From positions 1 to 12,828 of the forward strand of contig JAPPOW010000106.1 of NCBI GenBank assembly GCA_028817775.1: DNA of 12,828 nucleotides, read 5' to 3'. The notes beneath the pieces are model-generated. The model made no database searches, had not been told where the DNA came from, and worked only from the letters and a program-made list of their open reading frames with translations. The stretch is from Candidatus Melainabacteria bacterium (GTDB lineage: Bacteria > Cyanobacteriota > Vampirovibrionia > LMEP-6097). Positions 1 to 6,052 of this stretch are shown here, in pieces (within the stretch, counting starts at the first letter, position 1; each line of letters opens with the position of its first letter). The translations under genes were made by a program, and so were the position numbers.

Positions 1-831
1 AAAGTAATCTGCCACATAAAGTTCAATCGCCTGGTCACTAGTCTCTGGTGCAATAATTGCAATCTCAGAACCAGCTTTGATAATCTCAGCAGTTCCAAAG
101 GCTTTAAGTCTCACCACCTGTCCATCGACCGGAGCATATACTTTTCTTTGATCAATTCTGCTCTCAAAATTAGCAAGCTCAATATCCAATTTATAAATAT
201 CACTATCGATAGTGGCAAGCTTCTCAAAAGATTGCGCCAGCTTGGCTTCAGCTTCTTGTATCTTGAGTGAGTTCTTAGCAATATCAAGCTCTGATTGTCC
301 CTTGGCTAGTGCTAACTTTGCTAGCTCAAAATCTCTAGTTGAACTCAAACCTTTTTCGTAGAGTTGTTTTCGTCTCTCAAAGTTAAGTTCAGCGGTCTTG
401 TAATTTTGCTCAGCAGCCAATATTTTTGCACTTTGCAATTGACCTTGTGACTCGATTTGCTGCTCCAAACTCTTAATCAGTCTTTTGGTAGCAGATTTTT
501 TGTCACGCAAAGCCTGCTTCTGTCCTTGAAGTCTTGCTAATTGATTCTTGTCTAAGAATTTAGCTTTAACTTCTTCAAGCTCCAACAAAAGATCACCCTG
601 CTTCACAGTCTGCCCTTCATTGACATGCCACTTAGAAATCTTGGCATCGATTTGAGCATTGATAGTTTGCGGTCTTTGCATTGGTGAGAAGACTGTGACA
701 ATCCCTTCACCAGTTACAGTTTGTCTCCAAGGCAAAAAGAGTAAAATTACTAGGAATGCAACAATAGCAATTGCAGTATAGGCAAGTGATTTAACAATAA
801 ATGGCGCTTTGATAGAGTTGAGTGACCTCAT
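1..831 (-). CDS. HlyD-family membrane fusion (adaptor) protein, 3'-truncated by window edge
   Basis: Periplasmic adaptor of a type I-like ABC export system. It would link the inner-membrane ABC transporter encoded just upstream to an outer-membrane channel. The reading frame is open for 277 codons from ATG at 831 to the window edge, so the C-terminus is missing. Visible layout: a short basic cytoplasmic N-terminus, one membrane segment at about residues 15-33, the first half of a lipoyl/biotinyl-like hairpin at about 55-88 (motif NEGQTVKQGDLLLELE), a long charged coiled-coil hairpin at about 93-225, then the returning lipoyl half at about 229-262 (motif YAPVDGQVV). This order is typical of HlyD proteins. 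The start overlaps the ABC gene stop as TGATG, and a G-rich stretch (AAGGGGG) lies just upstream, so translational coupling is likely. The exported substrate cannot be told from the sequence. Confidence 0.93.
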   Translation of the reverse strand, partial: MRSLNSIKAPFIVKSLAYTAIAIVAFLVILLFLPWRQTVTGEGIVTVFSPMQRPQTINAQIDAKISKWHVNEGQTVKQGDLLLELEEVKAKFLDKNQLARLQGQKQALRDKKSATKRLIKSLEQQIESQGQLQSAKILAAEQNYKTAELNFERRKQLYEKGLSSTRDFELAKLALAKGQSELDIAKNSLKIQEAEAKLAQSFEKLATIDSDIYKLDIELANFESRIDQRKVYAPVDGQVVRLKAFGTAEIIKAGSEIAIIAPETSDQAIELYVADYF

Positions 832-2597
832 CAAAATGCCCCCTTCTGTTTCATCTCACAAAGCTCAGGGAAGAGCTGAGAGAATAAGCTAGACTTATCT
901 ACAACAAGCCTTTGAGTTAATCCTTCTTCCCCGATCACACCTTTCTCGAGAAGATAGATATAATCGGTTCTTGCAACCACCTCAGCATCATGTGTGATAT
1001 TAAGAATGGTCCACGGTTTATCCTTATCAAAGATTTTGGCAATGATTTTAAGCTTGGTTCTTTCATCCATCCCGCCAAAGGCTTCATCCAGAATCAGGAG
1101 CTGTGGTCGATCAATAATGGATCTAGCGAGCAGGATCCTCTGCCTTTGTCCAAGTGAGATATTACGCCCCTCACTCAATAATTCGGTTTGCAAACCTTGT
1201 GGATACTGTTTGATATCTCGGTCAAGTTCAACTAGTTCAATAACCCATCTCAAATCTTTTGGCCCTAGGTGAGCTCTATCAAGAGTGATATTTTTTTCAA
1301 CACTGCCAGCAAAGATCTCATTAAAATCACTAACCAAAGCGATGTTTTCCCTTAGCGAACCAAGATTTAAACTCTTGATAGGCAGACCATTGAATAAAAT
1401 ATTGCCCTCTTGTACATCATTTAAACCTGAAATCAAACAAGCCAAGGTCGTCTTACCAGAACCACTCACCCCAACTAAACTTGTTCTAGAACCAGGTCTG
1501 AGCTTCAAATTAACTTTCTCAAAAATCTTTCTTTCTGGGTAATATGAGAAGACCAAATCTTCACAGACAAGCTCTGCCCCATTCGCCTTAACAAAAACCA
1601 TAGAGCCATCTTTTCTTTCAGTTTCTAGCTCATCAATAAAACTAACCTTCTCAATTGCTGTCAACAAGTCATACCAGCTCTCAAGCTTTTGAATAACTTT
1701 GTCCAGAGCAGAGAGAACCATCAGAATGATCAGCTCAGAAGCAACCAATTGTCCTAAACTGAGCTTGCCATGGATTACTAACCAACCACCAATTGCAAGT
1801 ACCCCAGCACTAGCAAATGCTTCAATCAAAAAGCTTGCACTAAACTGCCTAACCAAAACTTGAAAATGTTTCTTTCGATTTTGCAGATAGTCAATTATTC
1901 GCTGATCAGTTTCAGCGAGCAAGTAGTATGGGTTACCATTCATCTTAAAACTCACCTGGCAGCGAGCCAATTCTTCAAGCCAATGTGCAACTCTATATTT
2001 GGTACCTGACTCTGCAAGACTAGTTCTGACACCATTGAAGCCAAGTACATATATAAAGGCTACTGCAGCAATTAAAGCAAAATCAAAGAGTACCAAGACT
2101 GGGTTATAAATCCCCATCAAAACTATACCGACAATAATTTGCAAAACAGAAGCAGGTACTTCAAGCAAAATTAAAGTCAAAGCTTTCTGGATTGTCACCG
2201 TGTCAAAGAATCTATTGACTAGCTCTGGAGCGTAGACATCACCAAAATACTTTTGTTTGACTTGTGGGATTTTTTCGGCAAGGTTAAGGGTTATACCAGC
2301 AAAGACTTTACGTTGTAGTATCTCGGTAATATAGAGCTGAAAAATTCTCAGCAAGCCCAAAAACACGAGACCAATCAAAACGGTGAGTGAAATCAAAAGC
2401 AGAGGTTGAAACAATACACCTGCTGCAATTGTATTAACCAAAACTTGAGCAGCCAATGGAATCGCCAAATAAAGCAAACTAATAATCACTGCATAGACGA
2501 GAAAAACCGTAAGGCTTTCTTTCTCGGCCAGTAACATAGCTACCAGCTTTTTCACTGGCCCAGCTTTCTCTTCTATAGGATTTTCAGCTAATCCCAC
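831..2597 (-). CDS. ABC exporter, fused membrane domain and ATPase (type I secretion/peptide-exporter type)
   Basis: Inner-membrane half-transporter of 588 residues, expected to dimerise and work with the HlyD adaptor encoded directly after it. Residues 1-320 form the membrane domain with several hydrophobic segments (about 31-57, 65-90, 140-187, 255-300). There is no N-terminal C39 peptidase or peptidase-like domain. The ATPase follows: Walker A GVSGSGKT at 376-383, signature SLGQR at 481-485 in place of the usual SGGQ form, Walker B LLILDE ending at catalytic E505, D-loop GMDE about 509-512, and switch histidine H536. The Q-loop position, normally VxQ, reads LVSDFNEIF, so the glutamine appears to be Asp424. 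The start is GTG at 2597, supported by a strong AGGAGG six bases upstream. The substrate is unknown. Class assignment is confident; the precise subfamily is not. Confidence 0.95.
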   Translation of the reverse strand: MGLAENPIEEKAGPVKKLVAMLLAEKESLTVFLVYAVIISLLYLAIPLAAQVLVNTIAAGVLFQPLLLISLTVLIGLVFLGLLRIFQLYITEILQRKVFAGITLNLAEKIPQVKQKYFGDVYAPELVNRFFDTVTIQKALTLILLEVPASVLQIIVGIVLMGIYNPVLVLFDFALIAAVAFIYVLGFNGVRTSLAESGTKYRVAHWLEELARCQVSFKMNGNPYYLLAETDQRIIDYLQNRKKHFQVLVRQFSASFLIEAFASAGVLAIGGWLVIHGKLSLGQLVASELIILMVLSALDKVIQKLESWYDLLTAIEKVSFIDELETERKDGSMVFVKANGAELVCEDLVFSYYPERKIFEKVNLKLRPGSRTSLVGVSGSGKTTLACLISGLNDVQEGNILFNGLPIKSLNLGSLRENIALVSDFNEIFAGSVEKNITLDRAHLGPKDLRWVIELVELDRDIKQYPQGLQTELLSEGRNISLGQRQRILLARSIIDRPQLLILDEAFGGMDERTKLKIIAKIFDKDKPWTILNITHDAEVVARTDYIYLLEKGVIGEEGLTQRLVVDKSSLFSQLFPELCEMKQKGAF

Positions 2598-2603
2598 TTA
2601 TTT

Positions 2604-2609
2604 CCTCCT
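2604..2609 (-). promoter_or_regulatory. Ribosome binding site AGGAGG of the ABC exporter gene
   Basis: A perfect AGGAGG on the minus strand lies six bases before GTG at 2597. It decides the non-ATG start of the transporter. It also contrasts with several other lead genes in this window that show no Shine-Dalgarno sequence. Confidence 0.85.
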
Positions 2610-2730
2610 ACCTTATATGCTATTCCCGGCTTTACCAGCCCAAAACACTTGATAGAATATCTGACAAGGGGTTCTTGATAAACTGAAATCTGTACTTAAG
2701 AATCATCCTAGTAGTCTAAATCAGTTGGAC

Positions 2731-2736
2731 TATACA
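2731..2736 (+). promoter_or_regulatory. Possible -10 element of the tusA gene
   Basis: TATACA lies eleven bases before the tusA ATG. It matches TATAAT at four of six positions and no convincing -35 element is visible. If used, the 5' leader would be only about 4-5 bases. The 150-base space at 2598-2747 separates divergent genes and must hold promoters for both, but nothing stronger was seen. Confidence 0.3.
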
Positions 2737-2747
2737 AAGAAATAACC

Positions 2748-2972
2748 ATGGAAATTCTAGATCTGCGCAACACTCCCTGCCCCATTAATTTTGTTAGAAC
2801 CAAGTTGAAACTTGATGAGATGCCAGCTGGTTCTAAATTACAAGTACTGCTTGGTGACGGTGAACCTGTAGAAAGTGTCACGATGAGCGTTCAAGAAGAA
2901 GGTCATTCAATCATCGATAAAATACAATCTGAAGATCAGTCTTGGATACTCAAAATTGAACGCAAGAATTAG
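2748..2972 (+). CDS. tusA: TusA-family sulfur carrier protein
   Basis: A 74-residue protein of the TusA/SirA-like family, small cytoplasmic carriers that hold sulfur as a persulfide on one cysteine. The active motif is CPINF, with the cysteine at residue 11 in TPCPINFVRTKLKL. The usual second proline of CPxP is Asn here, as I recall from cyanobacterial homologues. GDGEPVESV and the C-terminal hydrophobic strand fit the two-layer TusA fold, and the length is normal for the family. It heads a plus-strand run with two unknown genes. It is not adjacent to the sulfite-reduction operon at 8147-11956, so a functional link with that operon is inference. No Shine-Dalgarno sequence precedes the ATG. 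Exact partners (tRNA thiolation, cofactor synthesis or sulfide handling) cannot be told. Confidence 0.88.
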   Translation: MEILDLRNTPCPINFVRTKLKLDEMPAGSKLQVLLGDGEPVESVTMSVQEEGHSIIDKIQSEDQSWILKIERKN

Positions 2973-2978
2973 CCCACC

Positions 2979-3194
2979 ATGTTAAGATATTCCCGCATGG
3001 GATTATCTCCACTCCAAGATCGCTTATCTAGTTTTGTTGAAAAATCAGTTCAACATGGAGAGGGTTTAGTACAGGTCGCTCAACGCAGTGCTGACTTAAG
3101 ACTAATACGTCCTCCAAAATTACAGCGACTCGATTTTAACCCTGATTTGTTTGCCTACACTCTTGAACAAGGGCTAAGTTTTGAAGATATTTAG
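2979..3194 (+). CDS. Small protein of unknown function downstream of tusA
   Basis: A 71-residue reading frame starting six bases after the tusA stop and ending eleven bases before the next gene, in the same direction. That spacing is the main argument that it is real. I do not recognise it. It has no signal peptide, membrane segment or cysteine. The middle is basic and Leu/Arg-rich (about residues 36-51, including RLIRPPKLQRLDF), and the end is acidic (SFEDI). An alternative start is the ATG at 2997. No Shine-Dalgarno sequence is visible before either start. Confidence 0.6.
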   Translation: MLRYSRMGLSPLQDRLSSFVEKSVQHGEGLVQVAQRSADLRLIRPPKLQRLDFNPDLFAYTLEQGLSFEDI

Positions 3195-3205
3195 AGAAAC
3201 CAGCC

Positions 3206-3811
3206 ATGGCACTTTTTCGTTTCCTTGATATGGTTTTTTTGTTTAATTACCTAGACCAAAGACGTCAGACTCAAGACTTACTAGTTGCAGCTGGACAGCA
3301 AGTAAGTTGGGAAAGAGTTATGGCAGCTCTAGAAGAAAGTGCAAGAGCCAAGGAGCGGGTTCAACCAAGAAGTGCTGAATATGTAACTGATTTCGTGGAT
3401 AAACTCTGCACAGATCCTGCCATAGTCAAGGCTAGCGTCCAACTACTTAAAGACAGTGCAAGAAGCATGGCGCAAAAATCACAAGGTGCTAGTCCAAACA
3501 TCAATCCTGGCTGGGACAAAATTACTGACCTTAGACAGATGAGAATGAATGTCATAGAGGGGCTTGATTATTTTCCAGTGAACAATATCTTTGGTATGTT
3601 GTCACGCTTATTTCAATTCAATGAGCTTCAAGCAGTATTTGATAAGTGTTTCGGTCAAGGGGTCCTAGCTAAAATCTTTGACTACCTTGATGAGTTCAAA
3701 CAAGGACTTTTTCAGAGGCTAGATGCTGATCTTGGTGTGATGAATTATGTACTGGATGAAACAGAAGATCTTAATCAAACTTGGGCTTCGGCACCAGATG
3801 ATCAAACATAG
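3206..3811 (+). CDS. Conserved-looking hypothetical protein, helical, unknown function
   Basis: A 201-residue protein I do not recognise. It is predicted mainly helical and soluble, although the first 16 residues are hydrophobic (MALFRFLDMVFLFNYL). A charged helical region at about 35-60 is followed by a linker with SQGASPNINPGW at about 92-103. A second helical half is rich in Phe and Asp (about 118-185), and the tail is acidic. It is the third gene of the tusA run, eleven bases after its neighbour. Its last 41 bases overlap, tail to tail, the end of the DUF760 gene on the other strand. No Shine-Dalgarno sequence precedes the ATG. The organisation suggests a real gene; nothing supports a function. 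Confidence 0.72.
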   Translation: MALFRFLDMVFLFNYLDQRRQTQDLLVAAGQQVSWERVMAALEESARAKERVQPRSAEYVTDFVDKLCTDPAIVKASVQLLKDSARSMAQKSQGASPNINPGWDKITDLRQMRMNVIEGLDYFPVNNIFGMLSRLFQFNELQAVFDKCFGQGVLAKIFDYLDEFKQGLFQRLDADLGVMNYVLDETEDLNQTWASAPDDQT

Positions 3812-4139
3812 ATTTTGAATCTGGCTCATCACCGTCTGGCTGCTCATCATTCAATAAACGTTCAAGCTTCATTCTATCCTCAACCACTTTGGTCATATAA
3901 CCAGTGACTAGCGCACTTTGGAGCATTTGCTTAAGTGCTGATTTGTGAGTAGTAACTATTACATCAGCAAACTCATCTGGCATAGTGCCCAGTAAAGTAG
4001 ATAAGGTAGTACTGAAGAATTCGTGAGCTTCATCACTCATACCATCAGCCATCTGTTCAAGTTCCTCAGCATCATGCTCTAAGAAGAACTTGAGAATGGG
4101 ACCCATTTCAACTTCTAGTTTGCTTTCTTTGTAATCCAT
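3771..4139 (-). CDS. DUF760 domain protein
   Basis: A 122-residue protein matching the DUF760 pattern known from cyanobacteria and plastids. The body at about residues 30-97 shows MSDEAHEFF, then LLGTMPDEFADVIVTT, ALKQMLQSALVTGYM and VEDRMKLERLL. This parallels the family's order: membrane-free helices, 'LLG-LP', 'ITTSR' and 'SAMMSGYFLRNAEQRM'. The tail (about 98-122) is acidic and low-complexity. The biochemical role of the family is not known to me. The start is ATG at 4139, nine bases after a TACAAT box and without a Shine-Dalgarno sequence. The triosephosphate isomerase gene lies upstream on the same strand, separated by a palindromic repeat. The 3' end overlaps the plus-strand unknown gene by 41 bases. 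Confidence 0.82.
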   Translation of the reverse strand: MDYKESKLEVEMGPILKFFLEHDAEELEQMADGMSDEAHEFFSTTLSTLLGTMPDEFADVIVTTHKSALKQMLQSALVTGYMTKVVEDRMKLERLLNDEQPDGDEPDSKSMFDHLVPKPKFD

Positions 4140-4148
4140 CTAGACTTA

Positions 4149-4157
4149 ATTGTAGCA
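4149..4157 (-). promoter_or_regulatory. Extended -10 promoter element of the DUF760 gene
   Basis: On the minus strand this reads TGCTACAAT: a TGn extension plus a five-of-six match to TATAAT. The start codon follows after nine bases, so transcription would begin about 2-3 bases before the ATG. No good -35 hexamer is seen; an extended -10 element often does without one. The element abuts the end of the palindromic repeat. Confidence 0.5.
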
Positions 4158-4160
4158 CAC

Positions 4161-4245
4161 TGTCATCCTGAGGGAACGAAGTGACCGTCAGGATCCCCTC
4201 AGTTCCACAATGAGATCCTGACGCCCTGAAGGGTTCAGGATGACA
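4161..4245. repeat. REP-like imperfect palindrome between tpiA and the DUF760 gene
   Basis: The outer arms TGTCATCCTGA (4161-4171) and TCAGGATGACA (4235-4245) pair perfectly over 11 bp. The inner arms CGTCAGGATC (4186-4195) and GATCCTGACG (4214-4223) pair over 10 bp. Parts between them also match imperfectly. This is the 'GTCATCCTGAG...CAGGATGAC' type of dispersed palindrome that I know from intergenic regions of many bacteria. It begins immediately after the tpiA stop codon, so on the minus-strand transcript it could act as a 3' stabiliser or terminator-like structure. Confidence 0.85.
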
Positions 4246-5043
4246 CTAAGCAACAGCCTTAGCCGACTCACGCGCAGCAGAAGCAACTAGTGCAGGAAAC
4301 TCTTCAACTTTAATTGAAGCACCACCCACTAGCGCACCATCAATATCAGATTGAGCAATAATCTCATCTACATTACTAGACTTGACTGAACCACCATAAA
4401 GAATTCTAGTAGCATCAGCACTTGCTTGATCTAAGATCTCAGCGAGCTTGCTACGGATCATTGCACAAACACGGTTAGCTTCAGCAGAATCACAAACCTT
4501 ACCAGTACCAATTGCCCAGATAGGTTCATAAGCGATAGTTACTCTAGATGCAAAGTCAGTTAGAGACAAGCCTTCAAGCGCTGAAGCGATTTGACCAGCA
4601 ACCCATTTGTCAGTATCACCAACTTCACGAGTAGCTTCTGACTCGCCGCAACAAAGAATCACATTCAAACCGGCTTCAAGCCCTGTGTTCAATTTAGCTT
4701 TGATCACAGAATCATCTTCAGCAAAAGTTTCACGGCGCTCAGAGTGACCAACTAAGACTGAACTAATGCCCAATTCTTTGAGCATCTCAGCATTGATCTC
4801 ACCAGTATAAGCGCCAGATTGATGTTGACTTAGGTTTTGTGCACCAACTGCAATCTTCAAATTAGCTTCTTTGATTGTTTCACCAGCTGCAGCGATACTT
4901 GTAAAAGGTGGACAGACTATTGCTTCAATTGCATTGAGATCATCTGCGCTTAATTTCCCGCTCACTTCTTTAAGAAAGTCACGCGTTTGCGCTTGATTCA
5001 TATTTAATTTCCAGTTACCAGCAATAATTTTTTTTCGTTTCAT
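4246..5043 (-). CDS. tpiA: Triosephosphate isomerase
   Basis: Glycolytic/gluconeogenic enzyme interconverting dihydroxyacetone phosphate and glyceraldehyde 3-phosphate in the cytoplasm. From ATG at 5043 it is 265 residues, slightly longer than the usual 250 because of small insertions and an Ala/Lys-rich tail. Key residues are present: AGNWKLN with Lys12 and Asn10, VGHSERRETF with electrophile His100, and YEPIWAIGTGK with catalytic base Glu173 followed by flexible loop 6. Phosphate-binding YGGSV lies at 216-220 and VGGAS at 239-243. A GTG two codons upstream (5049) is possible, but it lies only two bases after the TAGAAT -10 box, so the ATG is preferred. No Shine-Dalgarno sequence is visible. 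Confidence 0.97.
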   Translation of the reverse strand: MKRKKIIAGNWKLNMNQAQTRDFLKEVSGKLSADDLNAIEAIVCPPFTSIAAAGETIKEANLKIAVGAQNLSQHQSGAYTGEINAEMLKELGISSVLVGHSERRETFAEDDSVIKAKLNTGLEAGLNVILCCGESEATREVGDTDKWVAGQIASALEGLSLTDFASRVTIAYEPIWAIGTGKVCDSAEANRVCAMIRSKLAEILDQASADATRILYGGSVKSSNVDEIIAQSDIDGALVGGASIKVEEFPALVASAARESAKAVA

Positions 5044-5051
5044 GGACACTT

Positions 5052-5057
5052 ATTCTA
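5052..5057 (-). promoter_or_regulatory. -10 element of tpiA (TAGAAT), near-leaderless start
   Basis: TAGAAT matches TATAAT at five of six positions and lies eight bases before the ATG at 5043. A transcript from it would have a leader of 0-2 bases. No recognisable -35 hexamer lies 16-18 bases further upstream, where a palindromic repeat begins. Confidence 0.45.
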
Positions 5058-5074
5058 ACTTAATTAGCGATATT

Positions 5075-5197
5075 GCATATGCTCGCTGCATATGATACTT
5101 CGTATCTGCGTATGCTTCGCTGCATCTTTGCCGTAAGATGCAGGGCGAAGCCCCTACAGCAGCGAAGCCTAATGCAGGCAAGGTACTTGCCATATGC
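5075..5197. repeat. Multi-hairpin palindromic element, copy A
   Basis: This intergenic block is almost entirely small hairpins: GATAC/GTATC around TTC (5094-5106), TGCATCTT/AAGATGCA around a 6-base loop (5121-5142), GGGC/GCCC around GAA (5143-5153), and GGCAAG/CTTGCC around GTA (5177-5191). These are joined by recurring CTGCATATG, CTGCGTATG and TGCAGG blocks and bounded by GCATATG and CATATGC. It shares a 14-base identity (CAGCAGCGAAGCCT, 5157-5170 and 8055-8068) and the same block order with copy B. The rest of the 289-base gap (5198-5282) is AT-rich with no feature I can support until the sigma-gene promoter. Confidence 0.85.
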
Positions 5198-5282
5198 CCA
5201 AGTCTATAGTAGCCAGCAAACTAAAAACAGTAACGTAAAGACAGATAACTTCAAAAAGAGCAAAAAATGTTCCGAAATTCTA

Positions 5283-5311
5283 TTGACGGCCCGGGCCTAT
5301 AGTATTAAGAT
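5283..5311 (+). promoter_or_regulatory. Probable promoter of the ECF sigma gene with an internal GC palindrome
   Basis: TTGACG (5283-5288) and TAAGAT (5306-5311) are separated by exactly 17 bases, resembling a housekeeping sigma promoter (5/6 and 4/6 matches). The spacer contains the perfect palindrome GGCCCGGGCC (5288-5297), which stands out in an AT-rich region and could be an operator. The predicted transcript starts about 15 bases before the ATG. Confidence 0.5.
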
Positions 5312-5332
5312 TTTTTATACCAGGAACAAATT

Positions 5333-5983
5333 ATGCGAATAGATTTTTCAGAGAACAGCGATTTAGAAATAGTAGAACTTTGTCAATTAGGAAAGAAAGA
5401 AGCCTTTCAAGAGTTGGTCAAGAGATACCAAAAGAATGTTTTTGCACTTCTTTATCAATTGGCACCAGAGTGGAGGGACCTCAATGACTTATCCCAAGAG
5501 GTTTTTATCAGAGTCTACCGTGGCATCCATAACCTTCGCAATCCAAAGATTTTTAAGTCATGGCTAAACCAAATTGTTCTCAATCTTTTTTATGATGAAC
5601 TTCGCAAACGTCCAAGAAGAATCAAAACCGTCAGCATGGACCAAACTTACGAAGATGATAGTGGAGAAAATGAATTCACTAGAGAAGCCAAGGATTCAAA
5701 ACAAAAGCCAGATGAAGTCATGAGTAGTAACGAAACTCGTAACGCTATTAAGAAAGCAATGGCAGAGTTGCCGGAACAGTTCAGAACGGCAATCGTCTTG
5801 AGAGAACTGCAGGGGCTGCAATATGAGGAGATCGCAGAGCTTCTCGGTTGTGCCTTGGGCACTGTTAAATCTAGGATCTGGCGTGCAAGAGAGAGATTGC
5901 AAGTATTACTTGAACCATTTTTACAAGAAGCTGGCTATTTACCGCCAGCATCTACGCCGTTACAGCAATCAAACGGCTTCTAG
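5333..5983 (+). CDS. sigG: ECF-type RNA polymerase sigma factor, cyanobacterial SigG-like
   Basis: A 216-residue alternative sigma factor that would direct RNA polymerase to a stress regulon. Region 2 spans about residues 24-96, with DLNDLSQEVFIRVYR (core binding and -10 recognition) and LRNPKIFKSWLNQI leading into NLFYDELRKRPRR. A charged linker follows (about 105-138). Region 4 spans about 142-195 and contains LPEQFRTAIVLRELQGL and the helix-turn-helix YEEIAELLGCALGTVKSRIWRARERL. The region 2 wording (YQLAPEW, NLRNP, NLFYDELRKRPR) is what I recall from cyanobacterial SigG proteins. AGGA lies seven bases before the ATG, and a good promoter precedes it. The next gene encodes a membrane protein that is a candidate anti-sigma factor. 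The C-terminal tail after residue 200 is short and Pro/Gln-rich. Confidence 0.93.
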   Translation: MRIDFSENSDLEIVELCQLGKKEAFQELVKRYQKNVFALLYQLAPEWRDLNDLSQEVFIRVYRGIHNLRNPKIFKSWLNQIVLNLFYDELRKRPRRIKTVSMDQTYEDDSGENEFTREAKDSKQKPDEVMSSNETRNAIKKAMAELPEQFRTAIVLRELQGLQYEEIAELLGCALGTVKSRIWRARERLQVLLEPFLQEAGYLPPASTPLQQSNGF

Positions 5984-6010
5984 ACTAGTTTCCGGGGTGA
6001 AATCTTAGGT

Positions 6011-6016
6011 TATAAT
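6011..6016 (+). promoter_or_regulatory. Perfect TATAAT box before the membrane sensor gene
   Basis: TATAAT lies 28 bases after the sigma gene stop. The predicted start of transcription (about 6023) falls inside the hairpin at 6020-6040. The -35 region is poor, so this is either a weak promoter for the downstream gene alone or chance. Confidence 0.35.
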
Positions 6017-6019
6017 TAA

Positions 6020-6050
6020 GCTCAGGTCTTGGACCTGAGCGCTCGTTTTT
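6020..6050 (+). terminator. Perfect 9-bp hairpin followed by a T run, between sigma and sensor genes
   Basis: GCTCAGGTC (6020-6028) and GACCTGAGC (6032-6040) pair perfectly around TTG, followed by GCTCG and five Ts (6046-6050). It looks like an intrinsic terminator, except that the T run begins five bases after the stem. The next ATG is only two bases after the Ts. It may attenuate read-through and so set the ratio of sigma factor to the protein encoded next. Confidence 0.5.
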
Positions 6051-6052
6051 AA

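Noticed and set aside
994..1542. Two plus-strand reading frames of 92 and 85 residues
   Set aside because: They lie antisense to the ATPase domain of the ABC exporter, whose motifs are unmistakable in the other strand.
5047..5049. GTG as the start of triosephosphate isomerase
   Set aside because: It lies two bases after the likely -10 box, and homologues usually begin close to the K/R-rich segment starting at the ATG at 5043.
5073..5342. 89-residue plus-strand reading frame across the tpiA-sigma gap
   Set aside because: Most of its first half is the multi-hairpin palindromic element, and it runs over the sigma promoter and start codon; the translation has no protein-like character.
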